Source of the DNA: JAAYCB01 sp012744395
GTDB lineage: Bacteria; Planctomycetota; Planctomycetia; Pirellulales; Thermoguttaceae
Assembly: GCA_028703175.1 (NCBI GenBank)
Contig: JAQVNJ010000027.1
Span: forward strand, 1-53,787
Length of the DNA: 53,787 nucleotides
Reading direction: 5' to 3'
The notes under the pieces are model-generated. The model searched no databases. It had not been told where the DNA came from and saw only the letters and a list, made by a program, of their open reading frames with translations. Both the position numbers and the translations under genes were made by a program. Shown one piece after another: positions 36,063 through 44,204 of the stretch. How positions within the stretch are numbered: position 1 is the first letter of the stretch; each line of letters begins with the position of its first letter.

Positions 36063-37709
36063 ATGATCATGCGACTCGACCAGCAACCGGCCTGGAAGAA
36101 TCTCGAAGAGCACTTCATTTCCGTCGAGCCCCTGCACTTGGCCGACCTTTTTCGGGAAGACCCCGGCCGCGCGGAGCGGCTGACGATCGAGTCGTGCGGG
36201 CTGTGGCTCGACTATTCCAAGAACCGGATCACCGACCAGACCATGCGGCTGCTCGTCGCCTTGGCCGCGGCGGCGGACCTGCCCGCCGCGATCGAGCGGA
36301 TGTTCTCCGGCGAGAAGATCAACGCCAGCGAGAATCGAGCCGTGTTGCACACGGCCTTGCGCAACCGCTCCGACACGCCGATCTACGTCGATGGCGAGAA
36401 CGTCATGCCGCGGATTCGGGCGGTGCTCGACCAGATGGCCGGCTTCGCCCGGAGAATCCGCGGCGGCCAGTGGGTCGGGCACACCGGCAAGAAGATCAAG
36501 AATATCGTCAACGTGGGCATCGGCGGATCGGACCTGGGGCCGGCGATGGCCTGCGAGGCGCTGCGGCCGTTCACCGACCGAAAACTGACCGTGCGTTTCG
36601 TCTCGAACATCGACGGCACCCACTTGGCGGAGGCCACGGGCGATCTCGACCCGGCGGAAACGCTGTTCATCATCGCCAGCAAGACGTTCACGACCCAGGA
36701 GACGATGACCAACGCGGAAAGCGCCAAACGCTGGCTGCTCGAGGCGATGGAGGACGAGGCGGCCATCGCCAGGCACTTCGTCGCGCTGTCGACGAATGCG
36801 GAACGGGTCGCCGCCTTCGGAATCGACGCCGAGCGGAACATGTTCCCGTTCTGGGACTGGGTCGGTGGGCGCTACAGCCTGCCGTCGGCCATCGGGCTCG
36901 CGCTGATGATCGCCATCGGGCCGGAGAATTTCTTCCGCATGCTCGACGGCTATCACGCCATGGACAATCACTTCCGCTCCGCGCCGCTGGACCGCAACAT
37001 GCCGGTCGTGCTGGGCCTGCTGGGCGTCTGGTACAACAATTTTTTCCAGTTTGCCAGCCACGCGATCCTCCCCTACGATCAATACCTGGGCCGGTTTGCC
37101 GCCTATTTCCAGCAGGGCGACATGGAGTCGAACGGCAAGTCCGTGACGGTCAACGGCGAACGTGTCGCCTGGCAGACCGGCCCGATCATCTGGGGCGAGC
37201 CGGGCACGAATGGCCAGCACGCCTTTTATCAGCTGCTCCACCAGGGGACGAAGATCGTGCCCGCCGATTTCATCGGCTTCGCCCAGAGCCACAATCCGAT
37301 CGGCGATCACCACGCGAAACTGATGGCCAATTTCTTCGCCCAGACCGAGGCCCTGGCGCTGGGCAAGAGCCGGGAAGCGGTGTTGAACGAAGGCACGCCC
37401 GAAGCGCTCGTGCCGCACAAGGTCTTCGAAGGCAACCGGCCCACCAACACGGTCCTGGCCGAGCGCCTCGACCCGGAGACGTTCGGCAAGTTGGTGGCCC
37501 TCTACGAACACAAGATCTTCGTTCAGGGCGTGATCTGGCAGATCAACAGTTTCGATCAGTGGGGCGTCGAGCTGGGCAAGGCGCTTGCCGAGCGGATTCT
37601 GCCGGAGTTGGAGGCCGCCGACGAGCCCGAACTGAACCACGACGCCTCGACGAACCGCCTCGTCCGCTGGTTCCGCGCGCATCGCGCAAAGGGCGGAGAT
37701 TCGAAGTGA
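36063..37709 (+). CDS. pgi: Glucose-6-phosphate isomerase
   Basis: A 548-residue cytoplasmic enzyme that interconverts glucose 6-phosphate and fructose 6-phosphate. It matches the long bacterial PGI form in length. Signatures are NVGIGGSDLGP (150-160), the PGI pattern WVGGRYSLPSAIGL, GEPGTNGQHAFYQLLHQGT, and near the C-terminus QGVIWQINSFDQWGVELGK, which holds the catalytic Lys. The ATG at 36063 has a GGAAG ribosome site and begins MIMRLDQQPAWKNLEEH; a frame open 16 codons further up has no good site. It is divergent from apgM, so two glycolysis genes share one intergenic region. Confidence 0.97.
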   Translation: MIMRLDQQPAWKNLEEHFISVEPLHLADLFREDPGRAERLTIESCGLWLDYSKNRITDQTMRLLVALAAAADLPAAIERMFSGEKINASENRAVLHTALRNRSDTPIYVDGENVMPRIRAVLDQMAGFARRIRGGQWVGHTGKKIKNIVNVGIGGSDLGPAMACEALRPFTDRKLTVRFVSNIDGTHLAEATGDLDPAETLFIIASKTFTTQETMTNAESAKRWLLEAMEDEAAIARHFVALSTNAERVAAFGIDAERNMFPFWDWVGGRYSLPSAIGLALMIAIGPENFFRMLDGYHAMDNHFRSAPLDRNMPVVLGLLGVWYNNFFQFASHAILPYDQYLGRFAAYFQQGDMESNGKSVTVNGERVAWQTGPIIWGEPGTNGQHAFYQLLHQGTKIVPADFIGFAQSHNPIGDHHAKLMANFFAQTEALALGKSREAVLNEGTPEALVPHKVFEGNRPTNTVLAERLDPETFGKLVALYEHKIFVQGVIWQINSFDQWGVELGKALAERILPELEAADEPELNHDASTNRLVRWFRAHRAKGGDSK

Positions 37710-37719
37710 CAGATGGCCG

Positions 37720-37791
37720 TCAGCGATCAGCCGTCAGCTGCCGGTACGGGGTCTCGCGAAGACTCGCGCCGTTTCTTCCGCTGATCGCTGA
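37720..37791. repeat. Spaced inverted repeat after pgi
   Basis: TCAGCGATCAG (37720-37730) and CTGATCGCTGA (37781-37791) are exact inverted copies 50 bases apart, in the 115-base gap between pgi and the next gene. CGTCAGC-type half copies lie between. It may act as a terminator stem or be a small repeat. Confidence 0.6.
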
Positions 37792-37824
37792 TGACTGATA
37801 GCTTCTCCAAGGAGACCCCAACCG

Positions 37825-38508
37825 ATGGCATCCGAACTTACCTGGCTGGGACACGGCAGTTGGTCGATCAAGTCGCTTGGGCAAGCGATCCTGCTGGACC
37901 CGTTTCTCGACGATTCGCCGGTTTCGCCCGTCAAATCCGGCGAGGTCGACGCCGATTGGATCCTCGTCTCCCATGGTCATTTCGATCACATGGCCGACGC
38001 GGAGAGGATCGCCCGGCGAACCGGCGCGACGATCATCGCCAACTTTGAAATCTGCCAGTGGTTCGCCGCCAAGGGGCTGGAGAAGACGCACGCGATGAAT
38101 CTCGGCGGCGGCTTCGATTTCCCATTCGGGCGCGTGAAGATGACGATCGCCCACCATACGTCGATGCTGCCCGACGGCGCAAACGGCGGCAATCCGGCCG
38201 GGTTCGTGGTCGCGCTGCCCGAGGGAAACGTCTATTTCGCCTGCGACACCGGCCTGTTCTCCGATATGCGGCTGATCGGCGCCTGCGGGCTGGCGCTGGC
38301 GGCCCTGCCGATCGGCGACAATTACACGATGGGCCCCGACGACGCACTCGAGGCGGTCAGATTGCTGGCCCCGCGGCGGGTTGTGCCGGTGCACAACAAG
38401 ACCTGGCCGCTGATCGACCAGGACGCCGACGCCTGGGCGGCGCGGGTCCGGGCGGAGACCGCCGCCGAGCCGCTGGTGATCCAGCCGGGCGCGACGATCT
38501 CGCTTTAG
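37825..38508 (+). CDS. UPF0173 metal-dependent hydrolase
   Basis: A 227-residue metallo-beta-lactamase-fold protein of the UPF0173 family. It has the opening LTWLGHGSWSI, the metal motif SHGHFDHMAD (HxHxDH at residues 50-55), the second-site His in AHHTS, the Asp in YFACDTGLFSDM and the C-terminal PVHNKTWPLI. Members are cytoplasmic zinc hydrolases with no settled substrate. An AAGGAGA ribosome site supports the start. It is downstream of pgi, but a 115-base gap with an inverted repeat separates them. Confidence 0.92.
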   Translation: MASELTWLGHGSWSIKSLGQAILLDPFLDDSPVSPVKSGEVDADWILVSHGHFDHMADAERIARRTGATIIANFEICQWFAAKGLEKTHAMNLGGGFDFPFGRVKMTIAHHTSMLPDGANGGNPAGFVVALPEGNVYFACDTGLFSDMRLIGACGLALAALPIGDNYTMGPDDALEAVRLLAPRRVVPVHNKTWPLIDQDADAWAARVRAETAAEPLVIQPGATISL

Positions 38509-38575
38509 CGCTGAACCTCTGCGCTCCCCAAGCACAGCCGGTTCCCCCACCAAAACGCCTGGTTCCCGTAACAAA

Positions 38576-38613
38576 GCGCCTGGTTCCCAAGCGCCAGCTT
38601 GGGAACCAGGCGC
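38576..38613. repeat. Palindromic element D, 17-base perfect stem
   Basis: Two 17-base arms (38576-38592 and 38597-38613) built on CTGGTTCCCAAGC/GCTTGGGAACCAG pair perfectly around the loop GCCA. The left arm's CGCCTGGTTCCC is also repeated just upstream (about 38556-38567). It lies between convergent genes and could double as a terminator. Confidence 0.8.
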
Positions 38614-38764
38614 ACTTGCCCTCCCCAGCCAGCGCTTGGCGGCGTAGCCCGGGGTGGGTGAATCTTCCCCGACCGGGATCGAAGGCGGATTCGAGCCGCC
38701 GTCCCGCGCGATGGAACCACATGCCCTGACCTTCCGGGCCGGTTGCCGCCGCGGCGGCGACGCG

Positions 38765-39394
38765 CTACTCGGCCAGAAGTCCGGCGACGGCCTTTTCGAT
38801 ATCGTCCGCTCCGAACGGCTCGGGGGGGACTCGTCCGGTCGAGAAGACTTTCCGCAAGACGCCCTGCCGATCGTAAAGCTTCAAGTGCGGCAAGGTGGCG
38901 CGCTCGATCTGGAAGGCCTCGGCGGACTTCACGTCGGCCCCGTACTGGCTGATATAGCTCTCGAAATCCACCTGCTGGCCGGCGAGGACCTCCTCGACGG
39001 TCTGGCGATCGTCGGGCGAGTCGAAGCTGACCAGGAGAACGGCCAGCCCCCGATCGCGGAGCGCATCGTGCAGCCGGACCGTGTGGGGGATCAGTTCGAG
39101 ACACTCGATGCACCAGGTTGCCCAGAAGTCGACCAGAACCACCTGGCCGCGCTTGGCCGCGAGAATCTCCTGGAAGCGCTTTTCATCCACGATCTCCAGA
39201 GCCAGTCCCTCGGCCGGAGCGCCGCCGGGTGTCGACGCCGCGGGCGGGCCGCCCGCGGCGGCCTCTCCAGCCGCGCCGCTGGCCAGAGCGGCAGCCGAGC
39301 CATCGTTGGCGGGCGTATCCGAGCATCCCGAGAATCCAAGGGCAGCGGTCGCGGCGAGGAGTATCGCCAGTACGGAGCGGTTCGGGGGGAACAT
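38765..39394 (-). CDS. Thioredoxin-fold lipoprotein (TlpA/ResA-like)
   Basis: A 209-residue lipoprotein. The lipobox FSGC gives lipidated Cys24. An Ala/Gly/Pro-rich linker (25-65) is followed by a thioredoxin fold with active site WCIEC (Cys95 and Cys98) within VVLVDFWATW, and the cis-Pro region ATLPHLKLYD. It should act as a membrane-tethered thiol-disulfide oxidoreductase facing the periplasm, for example in cytochrome c assembly or protein repair. The CIEC centre is unusual compared with the common CGPC or CEPC. It is 162 bases downstream of a second redoxin gene on the same strand. Confidence 0.88.
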   Translation of the reverse strand: MFPPNRSVLAILLAATAALGFSGCSDTPANDGSAAALASGAAGEAAAGGPPAASTPGGAPAEGLALEIVDEKRFQEILAAKRGQVVLVDFWATWCIECLELIPHTVRLHDALRDRGLAVLLVSFDSPDDRQTVEEVLAGQQVDFESYISQYGADVKSAEAFQIERATLPHLKLYDRQGVLRKVFSTGRVPPEPFGADDIEKAVAGLLAE

Positions 39395-39556
39395 GGCATG
39401 ATCCTCTTGGCGGTCCAGTTTGGGCGACGGCCCGGTTCGTTCGCGCCGGGCGGAGTCGCGGGAGACCGTCCGCGTTTCGCGGCAACATGGGTTTCTGATC
39501 CGCCGCCCGGCCAGAACCCGCCGCGAAACAGCGGGACGGTTCCCAAGATATTCACC

Positions 39557-40150
39557 CTAGTTGTCGTATTTGATCGTGCAGCCGAAGGCGAGCACTTCCG
39601 CCTTGGGCGGCGCCTTGCCGGCCAGGATCGCATCCAGAGCCTGTCTCAGGTGCTGGGTCTTCACCTTGTCTGGATTCTGGCTGTCGTCAACCGGGCCGTG
39701 GTAGGCGATCTTCCGCTCGCCGTCGAGGACAAAAATCTCGGGGGTCTTGGTCGCGCCGTAGTCGCGGCCCATTTTCTGAGTCGGGTCGTAGAGATAAGGG
39801 AAGTTGAACTGCTTCTCCTTTGCCCGCACCTTCATCGGCCCGAGCTTGTCGGCGTCGAGGTTGTTGACGTTGACGGCGACGAGCCGAACGCCCTTGTCCC
39901 GGTAATCTCGCTGGAGGGCAACCAGCCGGTCTTCATAGGCCTGGGCGACCGGGCAGTGGTTGCAGGTAAACACCAGCACAACGGCCTTCGCCTGTTTCAA
40001 GTCGGCCAGGCTGTGCTCCTTGTCGTCGATGCCGATGATCCCCGACCAGGGAGGCGCTTTGTCGCCAATTTTCACCCCGGCCGCGCAAGCGGGCGAGAGA
40101 GACGAAAGCAGCAAGGCCACCGGCGCCAGCAGACAGAACGTCCGAACCAT
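39557..40150 (-). CDS. Secreted AhpC/TSA-type thioredoxin-fold protein
   Basis: A 197-residue protein with signal peptide (MVRTFCLLAPVALLLSSLSPACA). The redoxin fold has GDKAPPWSGIIG, then the active-site region LVFTCNHCPVAQAYEDR with Cys63 and Cys66, and GATKTPEIFVLDGERKI with the cis-Pro. Planctomycete relatives are peroxiredoxin- or TlpA-like proteins of unknown partner. It lies with a thioredoxin-fold lipoprotein, which suggests an extracytoplasmic redox pair, though 162 bases separate them. The ribosome site is AAAAGGAG-like before the ATG. Confidence 0.88.
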   Translation of the reverse strand: MVRTFCLLAPVALLLSSLSPACAAGVKIGDKAPPWSGIIGIDDKEHSLADLKQAKAVVLVFTCNHCPVAQAYEDRLVALQRDYRDKGVRLVAVNVNNLDADKLGPMKVRAKEKQFNFPYLYDPTQKMGRDYGATKTPEIFVLDGERKIAYHGPVDDSQNPDKVKTQHLRQALDAILAGKAPPKAEVLAFGCTIKYDN

Positions 40151-40351
40151 GGAATTCTCCTTTTCAGCACGAAAAACGGGGGAAACGGGCCGGCCCGCGT
40201 CTCATGCGAGCCAGACGTGTTGCCGCGCGATTCCTTTCCGGATTGTCTCCCGAATGATTCACCGAGCGGCCGGGAAAGGCAAGGTGCGGACGACCCTTTT
40301 GGCGGCAAAAAGACGAGACCCCCCCCTCTGCATGGGTTCTTCTTGAGCGAT

Positions 40352-40570
40352 TCAGACTTCGCCCGGCTCTCCGTCTTCAGCCTCCAGGACATCGCGAAAC
40401 ACCGCCTTCAACTTGCGGAGGTGCTCGCCGGTGGCGGTGTGGATGATCAGCGCGCGGCCGGTGCCGGCGGTTTCGACTTTTCGCACTCCGAAGCCGATCC
40501 CGCGAAGCCGCTTTCTCGCCTGGGACGCACCCAGCCGCACGTAGAACCGCTCGCCGTTGATCTCCCGCAT
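40352..40570 (-). CDS. Small basic protein, unknown
   Basis: A 72-residue reading frame starting MREINGERFYVRLGASQARK and ending RKLKAVFRDVLEAEDGEPGEV. It has no signal or membrane segment and is rich in Arg and Lys in its first half. The frame could start earlier (40663), but that extension is Pro/Arg-rich and looks non-coding. An AAGAG lies immediately before the chosen ATG, so the ribosome site is poor. I do not recognise a family. Its even codon composition and alpha-beta pattern make a real gene more likely than not. Confidence 0.45.
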   Translation of the reverse strand: MREINGERFYVRLGASQARKRLRGIGFGVRKVETAGTGRALIIHTATGEHLRKLKAVFRDVLEAEDGEPGEV

Positions 40571-40890
40571 CTCTTGATCGTACTCCCGCGGCCCCGATGG
40601 CGGGTCCGCCGTTTTGCCTTCTTCAGGGCGACTTCGGGGAAGGGCATGCCCTCTTCGCGGCACCGTGCGGCATTCCGCCCGCGTGCCGGGCTGGTCGCCC
40701 GGCGCAGCCGTTGTGCCGAATCGACCGTCCGGCCCGCGTGCCAGGCGGGCGACCGCCGGCTATAATCGTATCGGTCGTCTCCCGCGGCGGGCCGCGCTGA
40801 GACGATTCTATCCTGCCTTCGACGCGCGGGCGACACCCGACCGGAACGCGTGCCGGCGCCGCAAGCCTTGACGGACACTCGGAACGACCC
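40571..40890. other. Divergent intergenic region
   Basis: This 320-base gap contains a short hairpin, CCGGGC (40686-40691) with GCCCGG (40697-40702), and nothing else I can name. It should hold the promoter of the PQQ-repeat gene. Confidence 0.4.
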
Positions 40891-42267
40891 ATGAAGAATC
40901 GGTGCTTCCCCTCCATCCTTTCGGTTGTCCTGGTGTTGACGACCGTAGCCCGCCTGGCGGCCGACGACTGGCCCCAATGGCGCGGCCCCCAGCGCGACGG
41001 CGTTTGGCGCGAAACGGGCGTCGTCGAAACCCTGCCGGAGAAGCCGGCGTATGCCTGGCGAACTCCGCTTGGCGGTGGATTCGCCGGCCCCGCCGTGGCC
41101 GGAGGCCGCGTCTTCGGCTGCGACCGGATTCTTCCGGCGGACGCCACGGCATCGGTCAACGCGTGGAATGTCACAGCGCCGGTCGAGGGGGCGGAACGCG
41201 TCTTCTGTCTCGATGAGAAGACCGGCAAACTCCTCTGGCAGCACGTCTACCCCTGCCGCTACCAGGTCAGCTATCCTTCCGGTCCGCGGGCGACCCCGAC
41301 GGTCTCGGACGGCAGGGTCTACACCGTCGGCGCGATGGGCGATTTGGTCTGCCTCGCCGCCGCCGATGGCCGGGTGCTGTGGTCCAAGAACTACGTCCGC
41401 GATTTCGGCACGGTGATCAATCCCTGGGGCATGGCCTCCGCTCCGCTGGTTGACGGCCAGCGATTGATCGTGCTTGCCGGCGGCGCCGGCGGCGCATGCG
41501 TCGTGGCGCTCGACCTGCGATCGGGCGAAGAGGTCTGGCGCAGCCTCGACGCCGAGGACCCCGGTTACAGCTCGCCGATCATCATCGAGGCCGGCGGCGC
41601 CCGCCAACTGATTGTCTGGAACTCGCTGGGCGTCCATTCGCTCGACCCGGCCACGGGCAAGCCCTACTGGGAATTCCCCTACAAGACCAAGATGGCCCAT
41701 GCGGTCGCCACGCCCGTCTTCGATCCCCAACGGCGACTGCTGTTTGTCTCCTCGTTTTTCGATGGTCCGCGGATGTTGCGCCTGGCGCCAGGCGGGCCCG
41801 CGGCCGAACTCCTCTGGCAGGGCTTCAGTAGGAGCGAACTGCCGCGGAACACCGACAAGCTGCACTGCCTGATGTCGACGCCGGCGGTGTTTGCCGATCA
41901 CCTGTTCGGGGTCGACAGCTACGGGCACCTGCGGTGCCTCGACCTGGACACGGGAGAGCGGCTCTGGGAGACGCTTGAGGCAACCGGAGAAAACCGCTGG
42001 GCCAATGCATTCTTGATCCGCCACGGAGACCGGTTCTTCCTCTTCAACGAACACGGCGAATTGGTCCTCGCGCGGCTCGGCCCCGCCGGATACGACGAAA
42101 TCGGCCGCCTGAAGATCATCGAGCCGACGCTCAGGGTTGGCAGGCGCAACGTGGTCTGGTCGCATCCCGCGTTCGCCAATCGGCGCGTCTTCGCTCGAAA
42201 CGACCGTGAAATCGTCTGCGTCGACCTGTCCGCCGCCCCAGACGAATCGGCCGGGTCCCAGGAATGA
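40891..42267 (+). CDS. Secreted PQQ-type beta-propeller protein
   Basis: A 458-residue protein with a signal peptide ending at RLAAD. It has the family opening DWPQWRGPQRDGVWRETGV and several propeller blades of the quinoprotein dehydrogenase-like type: VFCLDEKTGKLLWQHVY, LVCLAAADGRVLWSKNY, VVALDLRSGEEVWRSLD, VHSLDPATGKPYWEF and LRCLDLDTGERLWETLE. PQQ-binding and calcium-binding residues are not evident. In planctomycetes most such proteins are thought to be binding propellers and not dehydrogenases. It precedes the folate-enzyme genes but is separated from them by a palindromic repeat element. Confidence 0.88.
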   Translation: MKNRCFPSILSVVLVLTTVARLAADDWPQWRGPQRDGVWRETGVVETLPEKPAYAWRTPLGGGFAGPAVAGGRVFGCDRILPADATASVNAWNVTAPVEGAERVFCLDEKTGKLLWQHVYPCRYQVSYPSGPRATPTVSDGRVYTVGAMGDLVCLAAADGRVLWSKNYVRDFGTVINPWGMASAPLVDGQRLIVLAGGAGGACVVALDLRSGEEVWRSLDAEDPGYSSPIIIEAGGARQLIVWNSLGVHSLDPATGKPYWEFPYKTKMAHAVATPVFDPQRRLLFVSSFFDGPRMLRLAPGGPAAELLWQGFSRSELPRNTDKLHCLMSTPAVFADHLFGVDSYGHLRCLDLDTGERLWETLEATGENRWANAFLIRHGDRFFLFNEHGELVLARLGPAGYDEIGRLKIIEPTLRVGRRNVVWSHPAFANRRVFARNDREIVCVDLSAAPDESAGSQE

Positions 42268-42287
42268 CCGGTCTCGCGGCTCTCCTG

Positions 42288-42357
42288 GTTCCCAAGCCGG
42301 AGCTTGGGAACGAGGATGGAGGGAAGGCCTGAACCCTGAACCCTGAACCCTGAACCC
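42288..42357 (+). repeat. Palindromic element B with four-heptamer tail
   Basis: GTTCCCAAGC (42288-42297) and GCTTGGGAAC (42302-42311) pair perfectly around CGGA. GAACGAGGATGG follows, then TGAACCC four times in tandem (42330-42357). The element ends 15 bases before the next start codon. Confidence 0.85.
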
Positions 42358-42372
42358 CGAGCCCCTAGCCCC

Positions 42373-44013
42373 ATGCACAACGGCTCTCCACCTGCCGCGG
42401 CCGCGCGGCCGAGTTATCGCAACCTTCTGCTCGGCGACTCTTTCTGTTATGGCGCCGAGGTCGTCACGGCGCGGGGATTCTCGCCGCCGCAGCAACCCGA
42501 TCGGATCAGGGAACTGGCCGAGACGCTGCTCGCCGATCCGCGGATCGGGTATATCTCGATCACGGACAGTCCGGGTGGAGTGCCGATGCTGCCGGCCGAC
42601 TGGCTGGGCGGGCTGGTCTCGTCGCAGCGGCGAAGAGTCGTCCTGCATTTGACCTGCAAGGACATGAATCGCAACGGTTTGGAGTCCGCCTGCTGGCGCT
42701 ATGCGGCCACGGGGTTCGACAACGTGCTGGCCCTGACGGGCGACTATCCCAGCGGGGGCTTCGGCGGCACAGCGCGGCCGGTGTTCGACCTCGATTCGCT
42801 CGGGCTGATCCAGCTGATGCGGTCGATGAACGAAGGGCTCACGATTCCCGGCCGCCGCGGGGCGCCGCAGACGCTGCCGGCGACCGACTTCTTCATCGGC
42901 TGCGCCGTCTCGCCGTTCAAGCTGCGCGAATCCGAGCTTGTGCCGCAGTATTTCAAGCTCCTCCGCAAGCTCCGCGCCGGCGCCCGCTGGGTGATCCCCC
43001 AGCTGGGATACGACATGCGGAAGTTCAACGAGGTCAAGCTGCTGCTCGCCGCGCGGGGAATGGAAGCGCCGGTGATCGGCAACGTCTACCTGCTGACCAA
43101 GACGGTGGCCCGGATGTTCCACGCCGGCAAGTTGCCCGGCTGCGTGGTGAGCGATTCGCTGATGGACGACGTGAACAAGTACGCCGCCGGCAAGGACAAG
43201 GGCCGCAAGTTCTTCCGCGAATTGGCCGCCAAGCAGCTGGCGGTCTTCAAAGGTCTCGGTTTCGCCGCCGGCTACCTCGGCGGCACGGCCGACGCGGCCG
43301 TGTTCGCCGAGATCATCGAGATGGCGGAGGGTTTCGGCGGCGAAGACTGGCGCGAGTTTCTCAAGCAGATCCGCTATGGCCGGCCCGGCGAGTTCTTCCT
43401 CTTCGAACATGATCCGGCGACCGGGCTGGGCGACCCCTCGCGGGTCAACTCCGAGTATCTCCAGTCGCTCCGGCGACCGCCGCGGAGCAAGGAAGTGACC
43501 CTGGGCTACCGCCTTTCGCGGCGCGTCCACGACGTGGCGTTCACGCGCGGCAAGGCCCTCTGGGGCGTCATGCGCCGTGTCTTCTCGCGCGTCGACAATT
43601 CCAGGATTCTCGGCCCGTTCTCCTATTGGCTGGAGCGTCAAGCCAAGCAGCTCGGTTATGGATGCCAGGACTGTGGCGATTGCAGCCTGCCTGACTGCGC
43701 CTATCTATGCCCGTTGGCGGGTTGCTCCAAGGGGAGCCGCAACGGGCCCTGCGGCGGATCGGCCGACGGCAGGTGTGAACTGGGGGACAAGGAGTGTTTT
43801 TGGACGAGGGTCTACCAGCGGCTCAAATACTATGGGGAGTCGGAATCGCTGGCCGATGGCCCCCCTGTGTTGCATAACGCGGACCTCTTGCACACCTCCT
43901 CCTGGGCCAATACGTATCTCGACCGCGACCACCATGCTCCGCAAGAACCGCCGGCCGGCAACCCGCGGGAGTCGAGCGGCCAGAAGTCAACCAAGCCTGG
44001 CGATTCCCCCTGA
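42373..44013 (+). CDS. Methylenetetrahydrofolate reductase with MetV-like cysteine-rich C-terminal domain
   Basis: A 546-residue protein. Residues about 20-345 are a MetF-type TIM barrel for reducing methylene-THF to methyl-THF, with YGAEVVTARG, HLTCKDMNRN, LTGDYP and FFIGCAVSPF. Residues about 420-480 carry nine cysteines (431, 434, 437, 442, 446, 451, 460, 468, 475) in the pattern of the zinc/iron-sulfur domain known from MetV. The two are usually separate subunits in acetogens. It is followed by formate-THF ligase, so it acts in C1-folate metabolism. No ribosome site precedes the ATG, which lies right after repeat element B. Confidence 0.85.
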   Translation: MHNGSPPAAAARPSYRNLLLGDSFCYGAEVVTARGFSPPQQPDRIRELAETLLADPRIGYISITDSPGGVPMLPADWLGGLVSSQRRRVVLHLTCKDMNRNGLESACWRYAATGFDNVLALTGDYPSGGFGGTARPVFDLDSLGLIQLMRSMNEGLTIPGRRGAPQTLPATDFFIGCAVSPFKLRESELVPQYFKLLRKLRAGARWVIPQLGYDMRKFNEVKLLLAARGMEAPVIGNVYLLTKTVARMFHAGKLPGCVVSDSLMDDVNKYAAGKDKGRKFFRELAAKQLAVFKGLGFAAGYLGGTADAAVFAEIIEMAEGFGGEDWREFLKQIRYGRPGEFFLFEHDPATGLGDPSRVNSEYLQSLRRPPRSKEVTLGYRLSRRVHDVAFTRGKALWGVMRRVFSRVDNSRILGPFSYWLERQAKQLGYGCQDCGDCSLPDCAYLCPLAGCSKGSRNGPCGGSADGRCELGDKECFWTRVYQRLKYYGESESLADGPPVLHNADLLHTSSWANTYLDRDHHAPQEPPAGNPRESSGQKSTKPGDSP

Positions 44014-44204
44014 GGGCTGCCGGGAGACCGTCCCCTTGCTCCCCCCGGCCGTCCCTGCTCAAGCCAACCGCCCGATTGCCGCCGGCACCGGGCGATCCGC
44101 GCCAGCCCGCGCCGCGGGGAGACAGCCGCTGCTGCGCTTGCAGCGATCAGCCGGCGGGACTATATATTGGGGGACTTTACCAGCGAACCTAGCGGAAACG
44201 GACC

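Noticed and set aside
42330..42357. CRISPR-like repeat array
   Set aside because: The units are seven bases long and directly adjacent, without spacers, so this is a simple tandem repeat.
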